The notes: generated by a model not told the origin, from the letters alone. A stretch of DNA of 64,000 nt from Aliiruegeria haliotis (GCF_003003255.1 NZ_PVTD01000003.1:62001-126000), one strand, 5' to 3'. Shown: positions 10,337-20,114, numbered from the stretch's first letter. Made by a program: numbers and translations.

Positions 10337-10466
10337 CATGCGCATTCCCTGGCGGACGCATCTGGCACCTGACCTTGAGGACACAAAGGGGGCTTGCCGC
10401 GCTTTCACGGGCTTACCCGCATCGACGCGCAGGTGGATGAGCGACTCCGTCCCGTCCGCCCAGAAA

Positions 10467-11249
10467 TCACCCCCGGCCTGTCAATCCGGCCATCAACGCG
10501 GTGTGCACACCGGGGGCGGCGCATACGACACCAACGGACATCCGCGTGAGTGAGTTGAAAGCGAGCGGTCGTCCGATCCGATCGGTCACCAAGGCGCCTG
10601 CCTCTGCCGCGATCAGGCCGCCGGCTGCGATATCCCACTCCCAGCTCTCTCGCAGGGTGAGCATTCCGTCGAACCGCCCCTCTCCAACCAGAGCGAGCCG
10701 GTAGGCCAGCGAACTGCGGAAGCGCCGTTTCAGATCCGGCACGCCGCCCGGCCAATGGTGCGGCTCCATCGCGGCCCTGGCCATCAACACTTCGGCGCCG
10801 CGCACATCCGTGCGGTCGCTGGCCCGGATCGGCTCGCCGTTCAGCCATGCGCCGACGTCGCGCTCTGCCGTGTAGAGCTTGTCGAGCAGTGGAAGGTAGA
10901 CCACTGCCGTCACCGCGACGCCGTCCTCCACGACCGCAAGCGAATGCGCCCAGGTCTTCTGCCCTTCTGTAAAGGCCCTCGTTCCGTCGATTGGATCGAC
11001 AACAAAGACCCGTTCGCATTTCAGCCGGGCCGTGTTGTCCGCGCTCTCTTCCGACATCCAGCCATAGGAAGGCCGCGCTTTCAGCAACCGGTCCTCCAGC
11101 ATGCAGTCGACCTCGAGGTCGGCCTCGGTCACCGGGCCCTGGCCGGCTCCCTTGTCCCAGACCGCATGGTCCTCCTGCCAGTGTCGGCAGGCGATCTCGC
11201 CCGCGGAACGCGCCACATCGACAAGAAGGGCGAGATCACTCCCCGGCAA
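10467..11249 (-). CDS. Inositol monophosphatase-family phosphatase (CysQ-like)
   Basis: 260-residue Li+-sensitive, Mg-dependent phosphatase of the IMPase/CysQ superfamily. The signature VVDPIDGTRAFTEG gives the metal-binding aspartates, and WEWDIAAGGLIAAEAG gives the C-terminal motif. The metal-site glutamates of SEES are also present. The closest functional group appears to be 3'(2'),5'-bisphosphate nucleotidase (PAP recycling), but inositol monophosphatase activity cannot be ruled out. The TTG start at 11249 lies inside the last codons of the upstream tldE/pmbA gene (14-base overlap), with GGAGGGG seven bases upstream. That indicates translational coupling. Confidence 0.88.
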   Translation of the reverse strand: MPGSDLALLVDVARSAGEIACRHWQEDHAVWDKGAGQGPVTEADLEVDCMLEDRLLKARPSYGWMSEESADNTARLKCERVFVVDPIDGTRAFTEGQKTWAHSLAVVEDGVAVTAVVYLPLLDKLYTAERDVGAWLNGEPIRASDRTDVRGAEVLMARAAMEPHHWPGGVPDLKRRFRSSLAYRLALVGEGRFDGMLTLRESWEWDIAAGGLIAAEAGALVTDRIGRPLAFNSLTRMSVGVVCAAPGVHTALMAGLTGRG

Positions 11250-12582
11250 TCGTCATCCCCTCCACCAACAGGGAAGGCACCACCCGCGACAGGTAAGTGC
11301 GCGCGTCGTTCGCAGGCCGCAGGCTCTTCAGCATGTAGCGAAGATTGCCGGCGATGGTGCACTCGTTGACCGGGTAGGCGATCTCTCCATTCTCCACCCA
11401 GAAGCCGGAGGCGCCACGGGAGTAGTCCCCGGTCGTGGGATTGATCGTCGAGCCGATCATGGAGGTCACGAGCAGCCCGGTCCCCATCTCCGCCATCAGA
11501 TCCTCGCGGCTCTGCGTGCCTTGCGTAAGCGCCACGTTTGAGACCGACGGCGACGGCGGGGCAGAGGTCCCGCGCACCGCGTTTGCCGTGCTTTGCAACC
11601 CCAGCTTGCGCGCCGTCGACAGGTCGAGCACCCAGCCCTGAAGCACGCCATCAGCCACGATCTCGCACCGGGCCGTCGCCAGCCCTTCGCCGTCAAAACT
11701 CCGCGAGGCACCGACGCGTGGACGTAGCGGATCCTCGACGAGGGACATCCCTCGGGGCAGCACGTCCTCGCCCATCGCATCGCGAAGCCAAGACGCACCG
11801 CGCACGATTGCCGAGCCGTTGATCGCGCCCAGCAGGTGCCCGATCAGGCTGCTCGCCACGCGCTCGTCGTAGAGAACCGGAAAGGCTCCGGTCTCGGGTC
11901 GGCGTGCCCCGGCGCGGGCGAGTGTCCGTTCCGCTGCAAGGTTGCCGACGGTCTCAGGGCTGGGAAGGTCGGAATAGTAGACCCGGCTTTCGCCATAGTA
12001 GTCTCGCTCCATCTCCGTGCCTTCGCCGGTGATCGCCACGACCCAGAGCCCGGAATCGCTGCGGGCATAGCCGCCGGAAAACCCGCCTGAGGTGGCAAGG
12101 TGGACCTGCCGCCGCCCGTAGCCCGCGCTTGCGGTGTCCACCCGCGCGATGCCGTCATGCGACAGCGCGGCCGCTTCTGCCGCCCGCGCTGCGGATTCGA
12201 GGTCCGACGGGCTCGGCTCTGGCGAGGGATCGACCAGGTCGAGCGCGTCTGCATCCCGTACACTGGACAGCCGGTCGGGATCGGCCTGCCCGACGCCGGA
12301 ATCCTCCGGCGCTTCCCGGGCCATGGCGACGACCCGTTCAGCCATGGCCGCGAAGGTCTCCGGCGAGGTTTCGGAGGCCGAAACGCAGGCCTGTCGGCGC
12401 CCGATCATGACCCGCAACCCGACCTCGACCCCTTCGGAGCGCTCCGCCTGCTCAAGCGCACCACCGCGCACGTCGATACTCAGCGACGTGCCCGCAATTG
12501 CCATAGCATCCGCGCTTTCGGCGCCGGCCTTCGCGGCGGCGGCCAGAAGCGCATCGGTGAGTGTGTCCAGAGACTGCTCCAT
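11236..12582 (-). CDS. pmbA: TldE/PmbA family protease subunit
   Basis: 448-residue TldD/PmbA family member. The sequence has SIDVRGGALEQAERSEGVEV near residue 34 and C-terminal GDYSRGASGFWVENGEIAYPV, both typical of TldE/PmbA. The HExxxH zinc motif of the TldD partner is absent, as expected for the TldE subunit. In E. coli, TldD/TldE is a metalloprotease that degrades unfolded peptides and matures microcins. Its 3' end overlaps the CysQ-like phosphatase gene, and it is divergent from the DegP-type protease gene. Confidence 0.9.
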   Translation of the reverse strand: MEQSLDTLTDALLAAAAKAGAESADAMAIAGTSLSIDVRGGALEQAERSEGVEVGLRVMIGRRQACVSASETSPETFAAMAERVVAMAREAPEDSGVGQADPDRLSSVRDADALDLVDPSPEPSPSDLESAARAAEAAALSHDGIARVDTASAGYGRRQVHLATSGGFSGGYARSDSGLWVVAITGEGTEMERDYYGESRVYYSDLPSPETVGNLAAERTLARAGARRPETGAFPVLYDERVASSLIGHLLGAINGSAIVRGASWLRDAMGEDVLPRGMSLVEDPLRPRVGASRSFDGEGLATARCEIVADGVLQGWVLDLSTARKLGLQSTANAVRGTSAPPSPSVSNVALTQGTQSREDLMAEMGTGLLVTSMIGSTINPTTGDYSRGASGFWVENGEIAYPVNECTIAGNLRYMLKSLRPANDARTYLSRVVPSLLVEGMTIAGE

Positions 12583-12834
12583 CGGGAATCCTCACATTGG
12601 TCCTGCCCCAAAGGAGCTAGGTCGGAACCGCCCCGGGCGCAAGCGGCTTGACGGTCGCCGGGGAGGTTGAACCTGGCGGTGCTGGCACCCTATCTAACGG
12701 GCGATGCGATGCCTGCCTGAACAGTTGTCCGAGCCGCCGCGCCCTCACGCGCTCCGCCCATGGCCGAGGGCGGCGTGGCGGCGCCACTGTTCGCGCCCGC
12801 CAAATAAACCGACCTTCCAGAAGGACACCCGCCC

Positions 12835-14220
12835 ATGCGACGTCTCGTTCCGATTGCCCTCGCGCTCCTCCTGATCAGCCCGCTCGCAGCCACGGCAGAG
12901 TCCCGCGTCCCTGCCACCGAGGCGGAGGTGAAGCTGTCGTTTGCACCGGTTGTTCGCGCCGCTGCCCCGGCCGTCGTGAATATCTACGCCACCTGGATCG
13001 TCGAACGCCGTGCCAGCCCCTTCGCCAACGATCCGTTCTTTTCCCAGTTCTTCGAGGGTTTCGGGCAAGGGGTCCCTCGAATGCAGAACTCGCTGGGCTC
13101 CGGCGTGATCGTCGACGAGAGCGGGATCGTCGTGTCCAACTACCACGTCGTGCAGGAAGCCACCGACATCCGCGTCGTGCTCGCCGACCGCCGCGAGTAT
13201 GATGGCGAGGTGCTGCTGAGCGACCGCGACACAGACATCGCGGTGATCCGCCTGAAGGGCGCCAGCGATCTCCCGGCGCTGGACATCGCGGATTCGGAGG
13301 CTGCGGAGGTGGGCGATCTTGTCCTCGCTATCGGCAATCCCTTCGGCGTCGGCCAGACGGTGTCGAGTGGCATCATCTCCGCCACGGCCCGTGTTGCGGC
13401 CGTGGACCGCGGACAGGCCGGGTACTTCCTGCAAACCGATGCACCGATCAACCCGGGTAACTCGGGCGGCGCGCTTGTGGACATGAACGGCGACCTCGTG
13501 GGATTGAACACCTCGATCCTGACCCGCTCCGGAGGGTCGAACGGCATCGGCTTCGCCATCCCCTCGAACCTCGTGGCCCGATATGTCGAACAGGCGCTGG
13601 ACGGCCGCGACAGCTTCTCCCGCCCCTGGGCTGGCGCTTCCGTTCAACCCGTCGACAGCGGCCTGGCCGAGGCGCTCGAACTGGATCGCCCGCGTGGCGT
13701 GCTGGTCACGGAGTTGCACCCGCAGAGCCCGCTCGCTGCCGCAGGCATCCGCGCGGGTGACGTGATCCTGTCCGCCGGAGGATTGCCGGTCAACGGGAAC
13801 GAGGAATTCGAGTACCGCCTGCTGACACTCGGCTTCGGCAGCGATGTCGTGGTAAGTGTGCTGCGAGACGGCAGCCTTGAGGAAATCACCGTCGCCGTTC
13901 CCGAGGCACCGGACGACAGCGCCGGCCCGGTGCAGATCGGCGGCCGCTCCCCGCTTGCGGGCCTGACCGTTGCCGAGGTCACCCCCAGGCTGATCGAGGC
14001 GTTGGACCTGCCGCTATCAGCCACTGGCGTGATCGTGGTGCGCACCGGTGGATATGCCTCCCGGCTTGGGCTGCGGCCCGGCGATGTTCTCCGCGGCCTG
14101 AATGGTCAGGGCATCGACACCCTTGAGACATTGGAGCGGATCATCAACGACGGTGGGCGGATCTGGGACCTTGAGATCGGGCGCGGCAACCGGACCCTAC
14201 GGCTCAGGGTTCGCGACTGA
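12835..14220 (+). CDS. DegP/HtrA-type periplasmic serine protease
   Basis: 461-residue periplasmic trypsin-like protease. The signal peptide is residues 1-21 (cleavage after ATA). The catalytic triad is H104 (SNYHVV), D134 (DTDIAVI) and S210 (NPGNSGGAL). Two PDZ domains follow: about 260-355 (SPLAAAGIRAGDVILSAGG) and about 365-461 (ASRLGLRPGDVLRGLNG). This is the DegQ/DegP architecture for envelope protein quality control. AAGGA lies upstream of the ATG. The 252-base gap to pmbA on the other strand should hold both promoters; I could not define them confidently. Confidence 0.92.
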   Translation: MRRLVPIALALLLISPLAATAESRVPATEAEVKLSFAPVVRAAAPAVVNIYATWIVERRASPFANDPFFSQFFEGFGQGVPRMQNSLGSGVIVDESGIVVSNYHVVQEATDIRVVLADRREYDGEVLLSDRDTDIAVIRLKGASDLPALDIADSEAAEVGDLVLAIGNPFGVGQTVSSGIISATARVAAVDRGQAGYFLQTDAPINPGNSGGALVDMNGDLVGLNTSILTRSGGSNGIGFAIPSNLVARYVEQALDGRDSFSRPWAGASVQPVDSGLAEALELDRPRGVLVTELHPQSPLAAAGIRAGDVILSAGGLPVNGNEEFEYRLLTLGFGSDVVVSVLRDGSLEEITVAVPEAPDDSAGPVQIGGRSPLAGLTVAEVTPRLIEALDLPLSATGVIVVRTGGYASRLGLRPGDVLRGLNGQGIDTLETLERIINDGGRIWDLEIGRGNRTLRLRVRD

Positions 14221-14895
14221 CACAGTTTGCCGTGGCTCAGTTGCCCTAGTTGGAGCTTGGTAGTTTCGGGTTCCAAACGGTTTCCCCGGGGTGTCGGCAG
14301 ATGGAACTGCTTTTTCCTGGAGTGAAGGTGCCATGTGCTCCAATGCGTGTCGCCCTGACACATCGGCTGGGCATTCGTGACATCCGCAAAAGCGGCGGTG
14401 GTGACCTATGACGAGGGGCTCAGCGACGATGCACTCCCGGTCGCCAAGGCCGGGATCTTCGGCATCGCAGAGCCGGTCTCCTCGAGAGTTTCCCGCGATC
14501 CTTTGGTGCCGGGCACAGCCAACCTTGTCACCGGGTCGATAGGGGGCGGCAGACTCGACGAGCTGAATCTGTTTTCCTTTCCCTCGACGATGCCATGGGG
14601 ACTGAACACCAACTGCTGTGCGCCCGTCCTGTGCAACGCGATCACCCGGTCCGCCAGCATGATGCAACAGGGCGCTTTCTGTGGGCAACCCTGATCGCCC
14701 TGTGGTTTCAGGTCCGGCCACGCTTCCGATGGCACTGGCTGAACGTGGTGACCGTGTAGCGTTGGTCCGCCGACACGGCAGACAAGCTGCGACCGGCGAT
14801 GCGATGGACGCGCGCCACAACAGGGGGTAGCAAGGGCCGGACGTCCGGCCATCCTGCTGTCGCCGGACCCCCCGCGTTTGCTGGAGGCTTCCCCT
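14221..14895. other. Unassigned intergenic region before the ubiB-type gene
   Basis: 675 bases with no recognised gene. Open frames of 105 residues on the plus strand (14377-14694) and 181 on the minus strand (14406-14951) have neither a convincing ribosome binding site nor a protein family pattern that I recognise. The space may contain the ubiB promoter and a decayed gene. I found no inverted repeats typical of an insertion sequence. Confidence 0.4.
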
Positions 14896-16572
14896 GTGTC
14901 CACCCCTGCTGGCTCGCCGAGCGAACTGAAACGCCTGACCGAGCTCTCCACGATCCTGATCCGCTATGGCTTTGGCGATCTGCTGCGGTATGCCGGCGTT
15001 GACCACCTGGTCGAGAAGGCCGGCGAGATCCTCCGCTGGAAGGATCACGGGGCCGCCACTGACGCCCCTGCCCCAATCCGGATGCGCCGGGCACTGGAGG
15101 AGATGGGGCCGACCTTCATCAAGCTTGGGCAGATCCTGTCGACCCGTGTCGACCTCTTCGCGCCGGAATACATCCGGGAGTTGGAGAAGCTGCGCGACCA
15201 TGTCCCCACGCTGCCCTACGAGGAGCTGGTGGTCGAAGTCGAAACGCAGCTGGGGCGACCACTGATGCAGGTCTTTGACCGGCTGGACACCGAGCCGCTT
15301 GGCGCAGGCTCCATCGCCCAGACCCACCGTGCGCAACTCCGTACCGGAGAAGAAGTGGTGGTGAAGATCCGTCGGCCCGGCATTGGGCGCACCATCGAAG
15401 CCGACCTTCGTCTGCTCGGACGCATTGCGCGGTTCGCCTCCCGTCAGTTCGAGGATGTCGCACGGTTTCATCCGGAATCGATCATTCAGGAGTTCGCCAA
15501 CTCCATCCACAACGAGCTCGATTTCGCGATCGAGGGCCGCAATGCCGAAACCATCGCGCGGAGCTTCGCCGAGGACGCGTTCATCGCTACGCCAAGGGTT
15601 TTCTGGGATTTCACCAGCGAACGGATGAACGTGCAGGAGTTCATCGACGGGGTGCCGGGCAGCGACATGGAGGCCGTGGAGGCTGGTGGGTTCGACCGCA
15701 AGTTGATCGCGCTCAGGGGCGCCAACGCGGTGCTCAAAATGATGTTCGAGGATCGCTTTTTTCATGCCGATCCACATCCGGGAAATGTCTTCTACCTGCC
15801 CGGAAACAAGATCACGTTCATCGATTTCGGCATGGTCGGGCAGCTTTCGCGCCAGCGTCGGGACGAGATGGTGGATCTGCTCTATGGAATGGTCGAGCGG
15901 CGCGCCGACAAGGTCACCGAAATCCTGTTGAAATGGGCTGATACGGACGACCGCCAGAACCTGAACCTCGAAAGCCGGATCGATGCGTTCATCGACCGCG
16001 TGCACGGCGTCTCGCTCGACAAACTCGACATCTCCGCGCTGACGCGGGACCTCTTCTCCGCCATGCGGGACCACAATCTTGCACTGCCCTCCGACCTGAC
16101 GCTGATGGCGAAGGCCTTTGCCTCGCTTGACGGCATGGGACGGCAGCTTGACCCCGATTTCGACATGGTCGAGGTGGCCCGCCCCTTTCTGCAACGGCAG
16201 ATCCTGCGTCGGTACGCGCCCGATCGCATCGCGCGGAAGGCCCGCGAGGGGGCTGCGGAAGGGGTCGACCTTGTCACCGGTCTCCCCAGAGATTTGAAGA
16301 AACTGCTGCAGATGGCCCAGCGCGGGCAACTCAGCCTCGGCGTCGATGTCGTGCGGATGGAGCACTACATGGACCGGATCGACCGGTCCGTCACGCGGAT
16401 CACCATGGCGATCGTGATCGCAGCCCTGATCATGGGATCGTCGATCGTCATGAGCTTTTCCGGAAACCAGATGCCGGTCGGCCTTTCGGTGTTCGCGATG
16501 CTTGGCTTTGCGGGGTCCGTGCTTGGCGGGTTCTGGCTCATCTACTCGATCTGGAGAGGTGGGCGGCACTGA
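14896..16572 (+). CDS. ABC1/AarF/UbiB family atypical kinase
   Basis: 558-residue UbiB/ABC1 (AarF) protein. The N-terminal KxGQ-type motif FIKLGQILSTR, the A-rich loop PLGAGSIAQTHRAQL, the lysine of VVVKIRRPGI, the catalytic HADPHPGN and the metal-binding IDFGMVG are all visible. Two transmembrane helices close the protein (about 492-515 and 525-550). UbiB proteins support ubiquinone biosynthesis as ATPases or lipid-mobilising kinases at the inner membrane. I chose GTG at 14896 because GGAGG at 14883-14887 is well spaced. A TTG at 14878 is the alternative. Confidence 0.92.
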   Translation: MSTPAGSPSELKRLTELSTILIRYGFGDLLRYAGVDHLVEKAGEILRWKDHGAATDAPAPIRMRRALEEMGPTFIKLGQILSTRVDLFAPEYIRELEKLRDHVPTLPYEELVVEVETQLGRPLMQVFDRLDTEPLGAGSIAQTHRAQLRTGEEVVVKIRRPGIGRTIEADLRLLGRIARFASRQFEDVARFHPESIIQEFANSIHNELDFAIEGRNAETIARSFAEDAFIATPRVFWDFTSERMNVQEFIDGVPGSDMEAVEAGGFDRKLIALRGANAVLKMMFEDRFFHADPHPGNVFYLPGNKITFIDFGMVGQLSRQRRDEMVDLLYGMVERRADKVTEILLKWADTDDRQNLNLESRIDAFIDRVHGVSLDKLDISALTRDLFSAMRDHNLALPSDLTLMAKAFASLDGMGRQLDPDFDMVEVARPFLQRQILRRYAPDRIARKAREGAAEGVDLVTGLPRDLKKLLQMAQRGQLSLGVDVVRMEHYMDRIDRSVTRITMAIVIAALIMGSSIVMSFSGNQMPVGLSVFAMLGFAGSVLGGFWLIYSIWRGGRH

Positions 16573-16703
16573 GCCCGCGCCGCGGCCGCTGAAACTGACA
16601 CCAAGCACACCGGATCGGCGGCAATGGTGCCGTTCCATCGCCGCCGTCGTTCGACAGATCTTTCGGCATACCCAGATGCAACGGACCTTCTGGCGTTCCA
16701 AAT

Positions 16704-16729
16704 GGAAAACGGCCGGGGAATCCCGGCCG
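16704..16729 (-). terminator. Terminator of the DUF2125 gene
   Basis: Read on the minus strand, CGGCCGGG, a four-base loop and CCCGGCCG are followed by TTTT. It lies 24 bases past the stop codon of the DUF2125 gene, and its A-rich flank could also serve the convergent ubiB-type gene. Confidence 0.75.
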
Positions 16730-16752
16730 CTTCGCGTCTCATGTGGGTCTGA

Positions 16753-18252
16753 TCAGAACGGCAGCGGCGCGCCATTGGCGCTGATCTGGCCATCCGCACC
16801 AATACCGATCTCAGAGATCAGCTGGTCGCCGTCGCCCGGCTTGGCCAACATACCTGTCATCATCCGAGCCATCATCGCCTGATCCTCCGGCACCAGTCCC
16901 ATCTTGGTCAGGTTGTCCAGCAGGCCATTGCCTCCGTTCAGAACAAGCCGCACGTTACCTTCGGGGCGCGGCATGCCGTCAAAAGTCTCAAGATCGGAAT
17001 TGTCGAAGGTGAACCCACCAGTTCCGGTCAGTTCTGCCCCGCCGATTGACAGTTTCAGCTCGTTGAGATCGACGCTTTCCACCTGGCCGGGCATGGCAGA
17101 GGCCATCATTGCCTCTTCGTCGAAGATATCGACCATCCAACGTGCCTTTCCGGCGACATCCAAGATCAGCGTTGCCGGGTCACGCGGCAGAACGGCGCCA
17201 GGGTCGATCATCGCCCAGATCTGCTCGCCCACTTCAAGGTCGCCGAGAACCAACTTCATCGCGAAGGGGCTCGCCGTGTCGGATTCGGCCACCGGGATAT
17301 CGAACAGCGTGGTCAGCTGCCCGGCCTGTGCGGTCACCTCCGGGAACGGGATCTGGTTTCCGGTGACGGTCACGTCGAGCCCTTCGTAGGTCACGCCATA
17401 GCGCAACTTGTCGGCGTTCATCTCGACTTCCGCACTGCCGCCGGACAGCTTGCCCTCGGCCTGAACGGTCGTGCCATCCTCCTCGAAGTCCATCTTGAAA
17501 TCGACGGCCCCGTACTCGGCGCCACCCTCGGTGGAAAACCCGTCCGCGAGCATTTTCGACATGTCTTCCATGTTGGCCATGTCCATGCCCTGGCCCTTGG
17601 TCCAGGACGAAAGATCGGACAGGTTCAACGTCATCGCCATCTTGCCGCTGCCCTCCGGGTCCATGGCATCGAAGGACATGTCCATGCCGCTGGTCGTAAA
17701 TTTGGAGTCGATGCCTGCCGGGCTGCGGTTGTCGATCGAATAGGTGCCATCGAAGCCCTTCATCACGGCGTTGACGGACATCGGCATGTCCTCGCCGTTC
17801 ACCTTCAACTCGGCGATGGTGACGGTCGTCTGATCCGCCGTGTAGGTGAAGGTCGTGCCCTCGTCGCTATCCGCCGCGGTCATCTTCAGACCGGCCTGGA
17901 TCACATCAAGGCGGCCATCCACCTTTTCGCCCGGCTCGCCTTCCCCCGAGATCGTGATCGGCATGGATTCCGACATCGTGATCGCGACCGATCCATCGCC
18001 CTGCTCGGCAAATTCGATCTGCTCGATCGATCCGGAGATGAAGACGTCCTCGACGTCATAGGTGAAAGTGACATCGCTCACGGTGAGCTTGCCGTCCATC
18101 GTCTGCTCGCCGCCGGACTTCAATTCCATCCCGTAGCTTTCGGTGCCAGCCTTCCACTTGTCCCAGGCCTCCTGGGCGGTAAGGCTCCAGCCTGCTGCCG
18201 AGCTCGTCAAAATCGCTGTGACGGACACGCCGCCGAGAATCCATTGTTTCAT
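16753..18252 (-). CDS. Exported DUF2125 domain protein
   Basis: 499-residue secreted protein with an N-terminal signal sequence (MKQWILGGVSVTAILTSSAA). The body is rich in repeated beta-strand-like segments (for example GKLTVSDVTFTYDVEDVFISG and IGGAELTGTGGFTFDN), consistent with the DUF2125 family of alphaproteobacteria. Methionine- and aspartate-rich stretches (GMDMANMEDMSKMLADG, about 225-241) are notable. Function is unknown. The repeated amphipathic strands resemble proteins acting at the envelope, but that is only an impression. AAGGA lies upstream of the ATG. Confidence 0.82.
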   Translation of the reverse strand: MKQWILGGVSVTAILTSSAAGWSLTAQEAWDKWKAGTESYGMELKSGGEQTMDGKLTVSDVTFTYDVEDVFISGSIEQIEFAEQGDGSVAITMSESMPITISGEGEPGEKVDGRLDVIQAGLKMTAADSDEGTTFTYTADQTTVTIAELKVNGEDMPMSVNAVMKGFDGTYSIDNRSPAGIDSKFTTSGMDMSFDAMDPEGSGKMAMTLNLSDLSSWTKGQGMDMANMEDMSKMLADGFSTEGGAEYGAVDFKMDFEEDGTTVQAEGKLSGGSAEVEMNADKLRYGVTYEGLDVTVTGNQIPFPEVTAQAGQLTTLFDIPVAESDTASPFAMKLVLGDLEVGEQIWAMIDPGAVLPRDPATLILDVAGKARWMVDIFDEEAMMASAMPGQVESVDLNELKLSIGGAELTGTGGFTFDNSDLETFDGMPRPEGNVRLVLNGGNGLLDNLTKMGLVPEDQAMMARMMTGMLAKPGDGDQLISEIGIGADGQISANGAPLPF

Positions 18253-18399
18253 GGTGAAACGTCCTTCCTGTTGGAAATCTCCTCGCGCCGATCCTCTGCC
18301 ACGGTCACAGGTGGGGTCAAGGCAATAGCGTGATCCCCCCTTCCGTTGGCCCCAAAAAAACGGCATGCGGTAAGGTGGAGATGACAGAAGGATGAGCCG

Positions 18400-19155
18400 A
18401 TGTCGGACATGACGGGAAAGGTGGTGCTGATCACGGGCGCAAGCCGCGGGATCGGGGCCGAGGCCGCGCGCGAGTTCGCAGCGGCAGGTGCCAGGGTGGC
18501 GCTCGTGGCGCGCAGCAACGATGCCATCGCAACCCTTGCGGGTGAGATCGGAGAGGCGGCGCTGGCGATCCCCTGCGAGGTCAGCCGGTACTGGGAGGTG
18601 GAAGCCGCGGTAAATGCAACGGTTCAGACTTTCGGGCGGCTGGACGTGCTGGTCAACAATGCGGGCGTGGTCGATCCGATCACGCATATGGCGACGGCGG
18701 ATCCCGAAGCCTGGGGGCAAACCATCGACATCAACGTCAAGGGTGTCTTCCATGGCATGCGGGCGGCACTTCCGGTGATGTTGTCCCAGGGGAGCGGCAC
18801 GGTACTTACCGTGAGTTCGGGTGCAGCGCACGGACCGGTGGAAGCATGGAGCGCCTATTGCACGTCCAAGGCCGGTGCCGCGATGCTGACGCGCACGCTG
18901 GACAAGGAGTACCGGGACGCCGGCATTCGGGCCATGGGGCTCTCGCCCGGCACCGTCGCCACCGAGATGCAGAAAGTGATCAAGGCCAGCGGCATCAACC
19001 CGGTGAGCCAGTTGGAATGGTCCGATCATATCCCCGCCGACTGGCCCGCGAAAACCCTGGTCTGGATGTGTTCTGCCGCGGCGGAGGACTACGTCGGGCT
19101 CGAGATCTCGCTCCGCGAGGAGGACATCCGCCGCAAGGTGGGGCTGATTGCATGA
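18400..19155 (+). CDS. SDR family oxidoreductase
   Basis: 251-residue classical short-chain dehydrogenase. The cofactor loop TGASRGIG (12-19), NNAG (86-89), S140, Y153 and K157 of the catalytic tetrad are present (SAYCTSK). The C-terminus is atypical: EDYVGLEISLREEDIRRKVGLIA in place of the usual G-x-x-x-x-V-D-G-G ending. It overlaps the crotonase-family gene by four bases (ATGA), so both are probably translated together. The pair suggests a short acyl-CoA or hydroxyacid conversion; the substrate cannot be inferred. Confidence 0.88.
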   Translation: MSDMTGKVVLITGASRGIGAEAAREFAAAGARVALVARSNDAIATLAGEIGEAALAIPCEVSRYWEVEAAVNATVQTFGRLDVLVNNAGVVDPITHMATADPEAWGQTIDINVKGVFHGMRAALPVMLSQGSGTVLTVSSGAAHGPVEAWSAYCTSKAGAAMLTRTLDKEYRDAGIRAMGLSPGTVATEMQKVIKASGINPVSQLEWSDHIPADWPAKTLVWMCSAAAEDYVGLEISLREEDIRRKVGLIA

Positions 19156-19769
19156 TCGACGTCGCGAGGGATGGTGCGGTCTGGACCATACGGATCAACC
19201 GCCCGGACAAGGCCAATTCTCTTACCCGGGACATGCTGTGTGCTATCGAGGCCGCCACGTCGGAAGCGGAGCAGGCAGAGATTGCCGCGCTGGTTCTGAC
19301 CGGCGAGGGCAAGGTCTTCAGCGCGGGCGCCGACCTTGATGAGGCGCGCGCCGGTCTCGCGACGGACGGGATCTGGGAACGGGTGTCGTCGCGCATCGCG
19401 GCAATGCCTTGCCTGACGCTGGCCGCGCTCAATGGAACGCTGGCCGGGGGGGCCTTCGGGATGGCCCTCGCCTGCGATCTCCGGATCTCGGTGCCGAGGG
19501 CGAGCTTCTTCTACCCGGTCATGAAGCTCGGCTTCCTGCCGCAGCCTTCCGACCCAGCACGCCTTGCCGCGCTTGTCGGGCCGTCCCGGGCGCGGATGAT
19601 CCTCATGGCCAGCCAGAAGATCGATGCATCGACGGCGCTCGATTGGGGGCTGGTGGACCGCATCGTGGAGCCCGCCGACATGGGCGACGAGATCGCGGCC
19701 CTGACAGAGGCCGTCTGCGCCGCGCCGCAGGAGATCCGCGCGGGCATCAAGCGGATGATCCCGGGCTGA
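19152..19769 (+). CDS. Enoyl-CoA hydratase/isomerase family protein, short form
   Basis: 205-residue crotonase-fold protein. IRINRPDKANSLT, the oxyanion-hole strand VFSAGADLDEA and the second oxyanion segment GTLAGGAFGMALACDLRI are present. Typical crotonases are about 255-260 residues, so this one lacks much of the C-terminal helical region. It ends at MIPG* with no frame continuation, three bases before the convergent HNH gene stop. It may be a shorter natural subfamily or a truncated gene. The upstream SDR gene overlaps it. Confidence 0.85.
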   Translation: MIDVARDGAVWTIRINRPDKANSLTRDMLCAIEAATSEAEQAEIAALVLTGEGKVFSAGADLDEARAGLATDGIWERVSSRIAAMPCLTLAALNGTLAGGAFGMALACDLRISVPRASFFYPVMKLGFLPQPSDPARLAALVGPSRARMILMASQKIDASTALDWGLVDRIVEPADMGDEIAALTEAVCAAPQEIRAGIKRMIPG

Positions 19770-19772
19770 CCC

Positions 19773-20114
19773 CTACCGCCGACGCCGTGGCCCCGGCGAG
19801 CGCGCATGAAACCCAGGCGGCCGGCGCGCCACCCAGGCGATGAATTTCGCCAGCCGCGGGTGCGCCCGAAGGGCGTCGATGGTCGCATAGCTCCGTGCCA
19901 GCTCCGTTTCCGTGAGCGTCGCATGGATCTCGTTGTGGCAGATCTGGTGAAGCCGCACCGTCGGCCCGCCCTTGCCACCCCGGAGTTTCGGCACAAGATG
20001 GTGCAGGCTCTGCCGCGCCCCGGCCGGGATTGGGCGCCCACACAGCGGGCAGATCGGATCGTCTTGCGGCAGGTTCACGGGTGGAAGTCCGGACAAAGGC
20101 AACAGGTGCAGCAT
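19773..20114 (-). CDS. HNH endonuclease-like zinc protein
   Basis: 113-residue small protein with a CPLC zinc knuckle, then HHLVPKLRGGKGG and a C-terminal ICHNEIHATL histidine set. This matches the small HNH proteins common in Rhodobacterales. The C-terminal half (AHPRLAKFIAWVARRPPGFH) is family-typical, and the tail is arginine-rich. The likely start is the ATG at 20114; a TTG at 20141 is possible. It is divergent from the flavoprotein gene only tens of bases away. Actual nuclease activity is not shown. Confidence 0.78.
   Translation of the reverse strand: MLHLLPLSGLPPVNLPQDDPICPLCGRPIPAGARQSLHHLVPKLRGGKGGPTVRLHQICHNEIHATLTETELARSYATIDALRAHPRLAKFIAWVARRPPGFHARSPGPRRRR

Noticed and set aside
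14197-16701. 834-residue minus-strand open frame
   Set aside because: Antisense to the ubiB-type gene; no recognisable domain.
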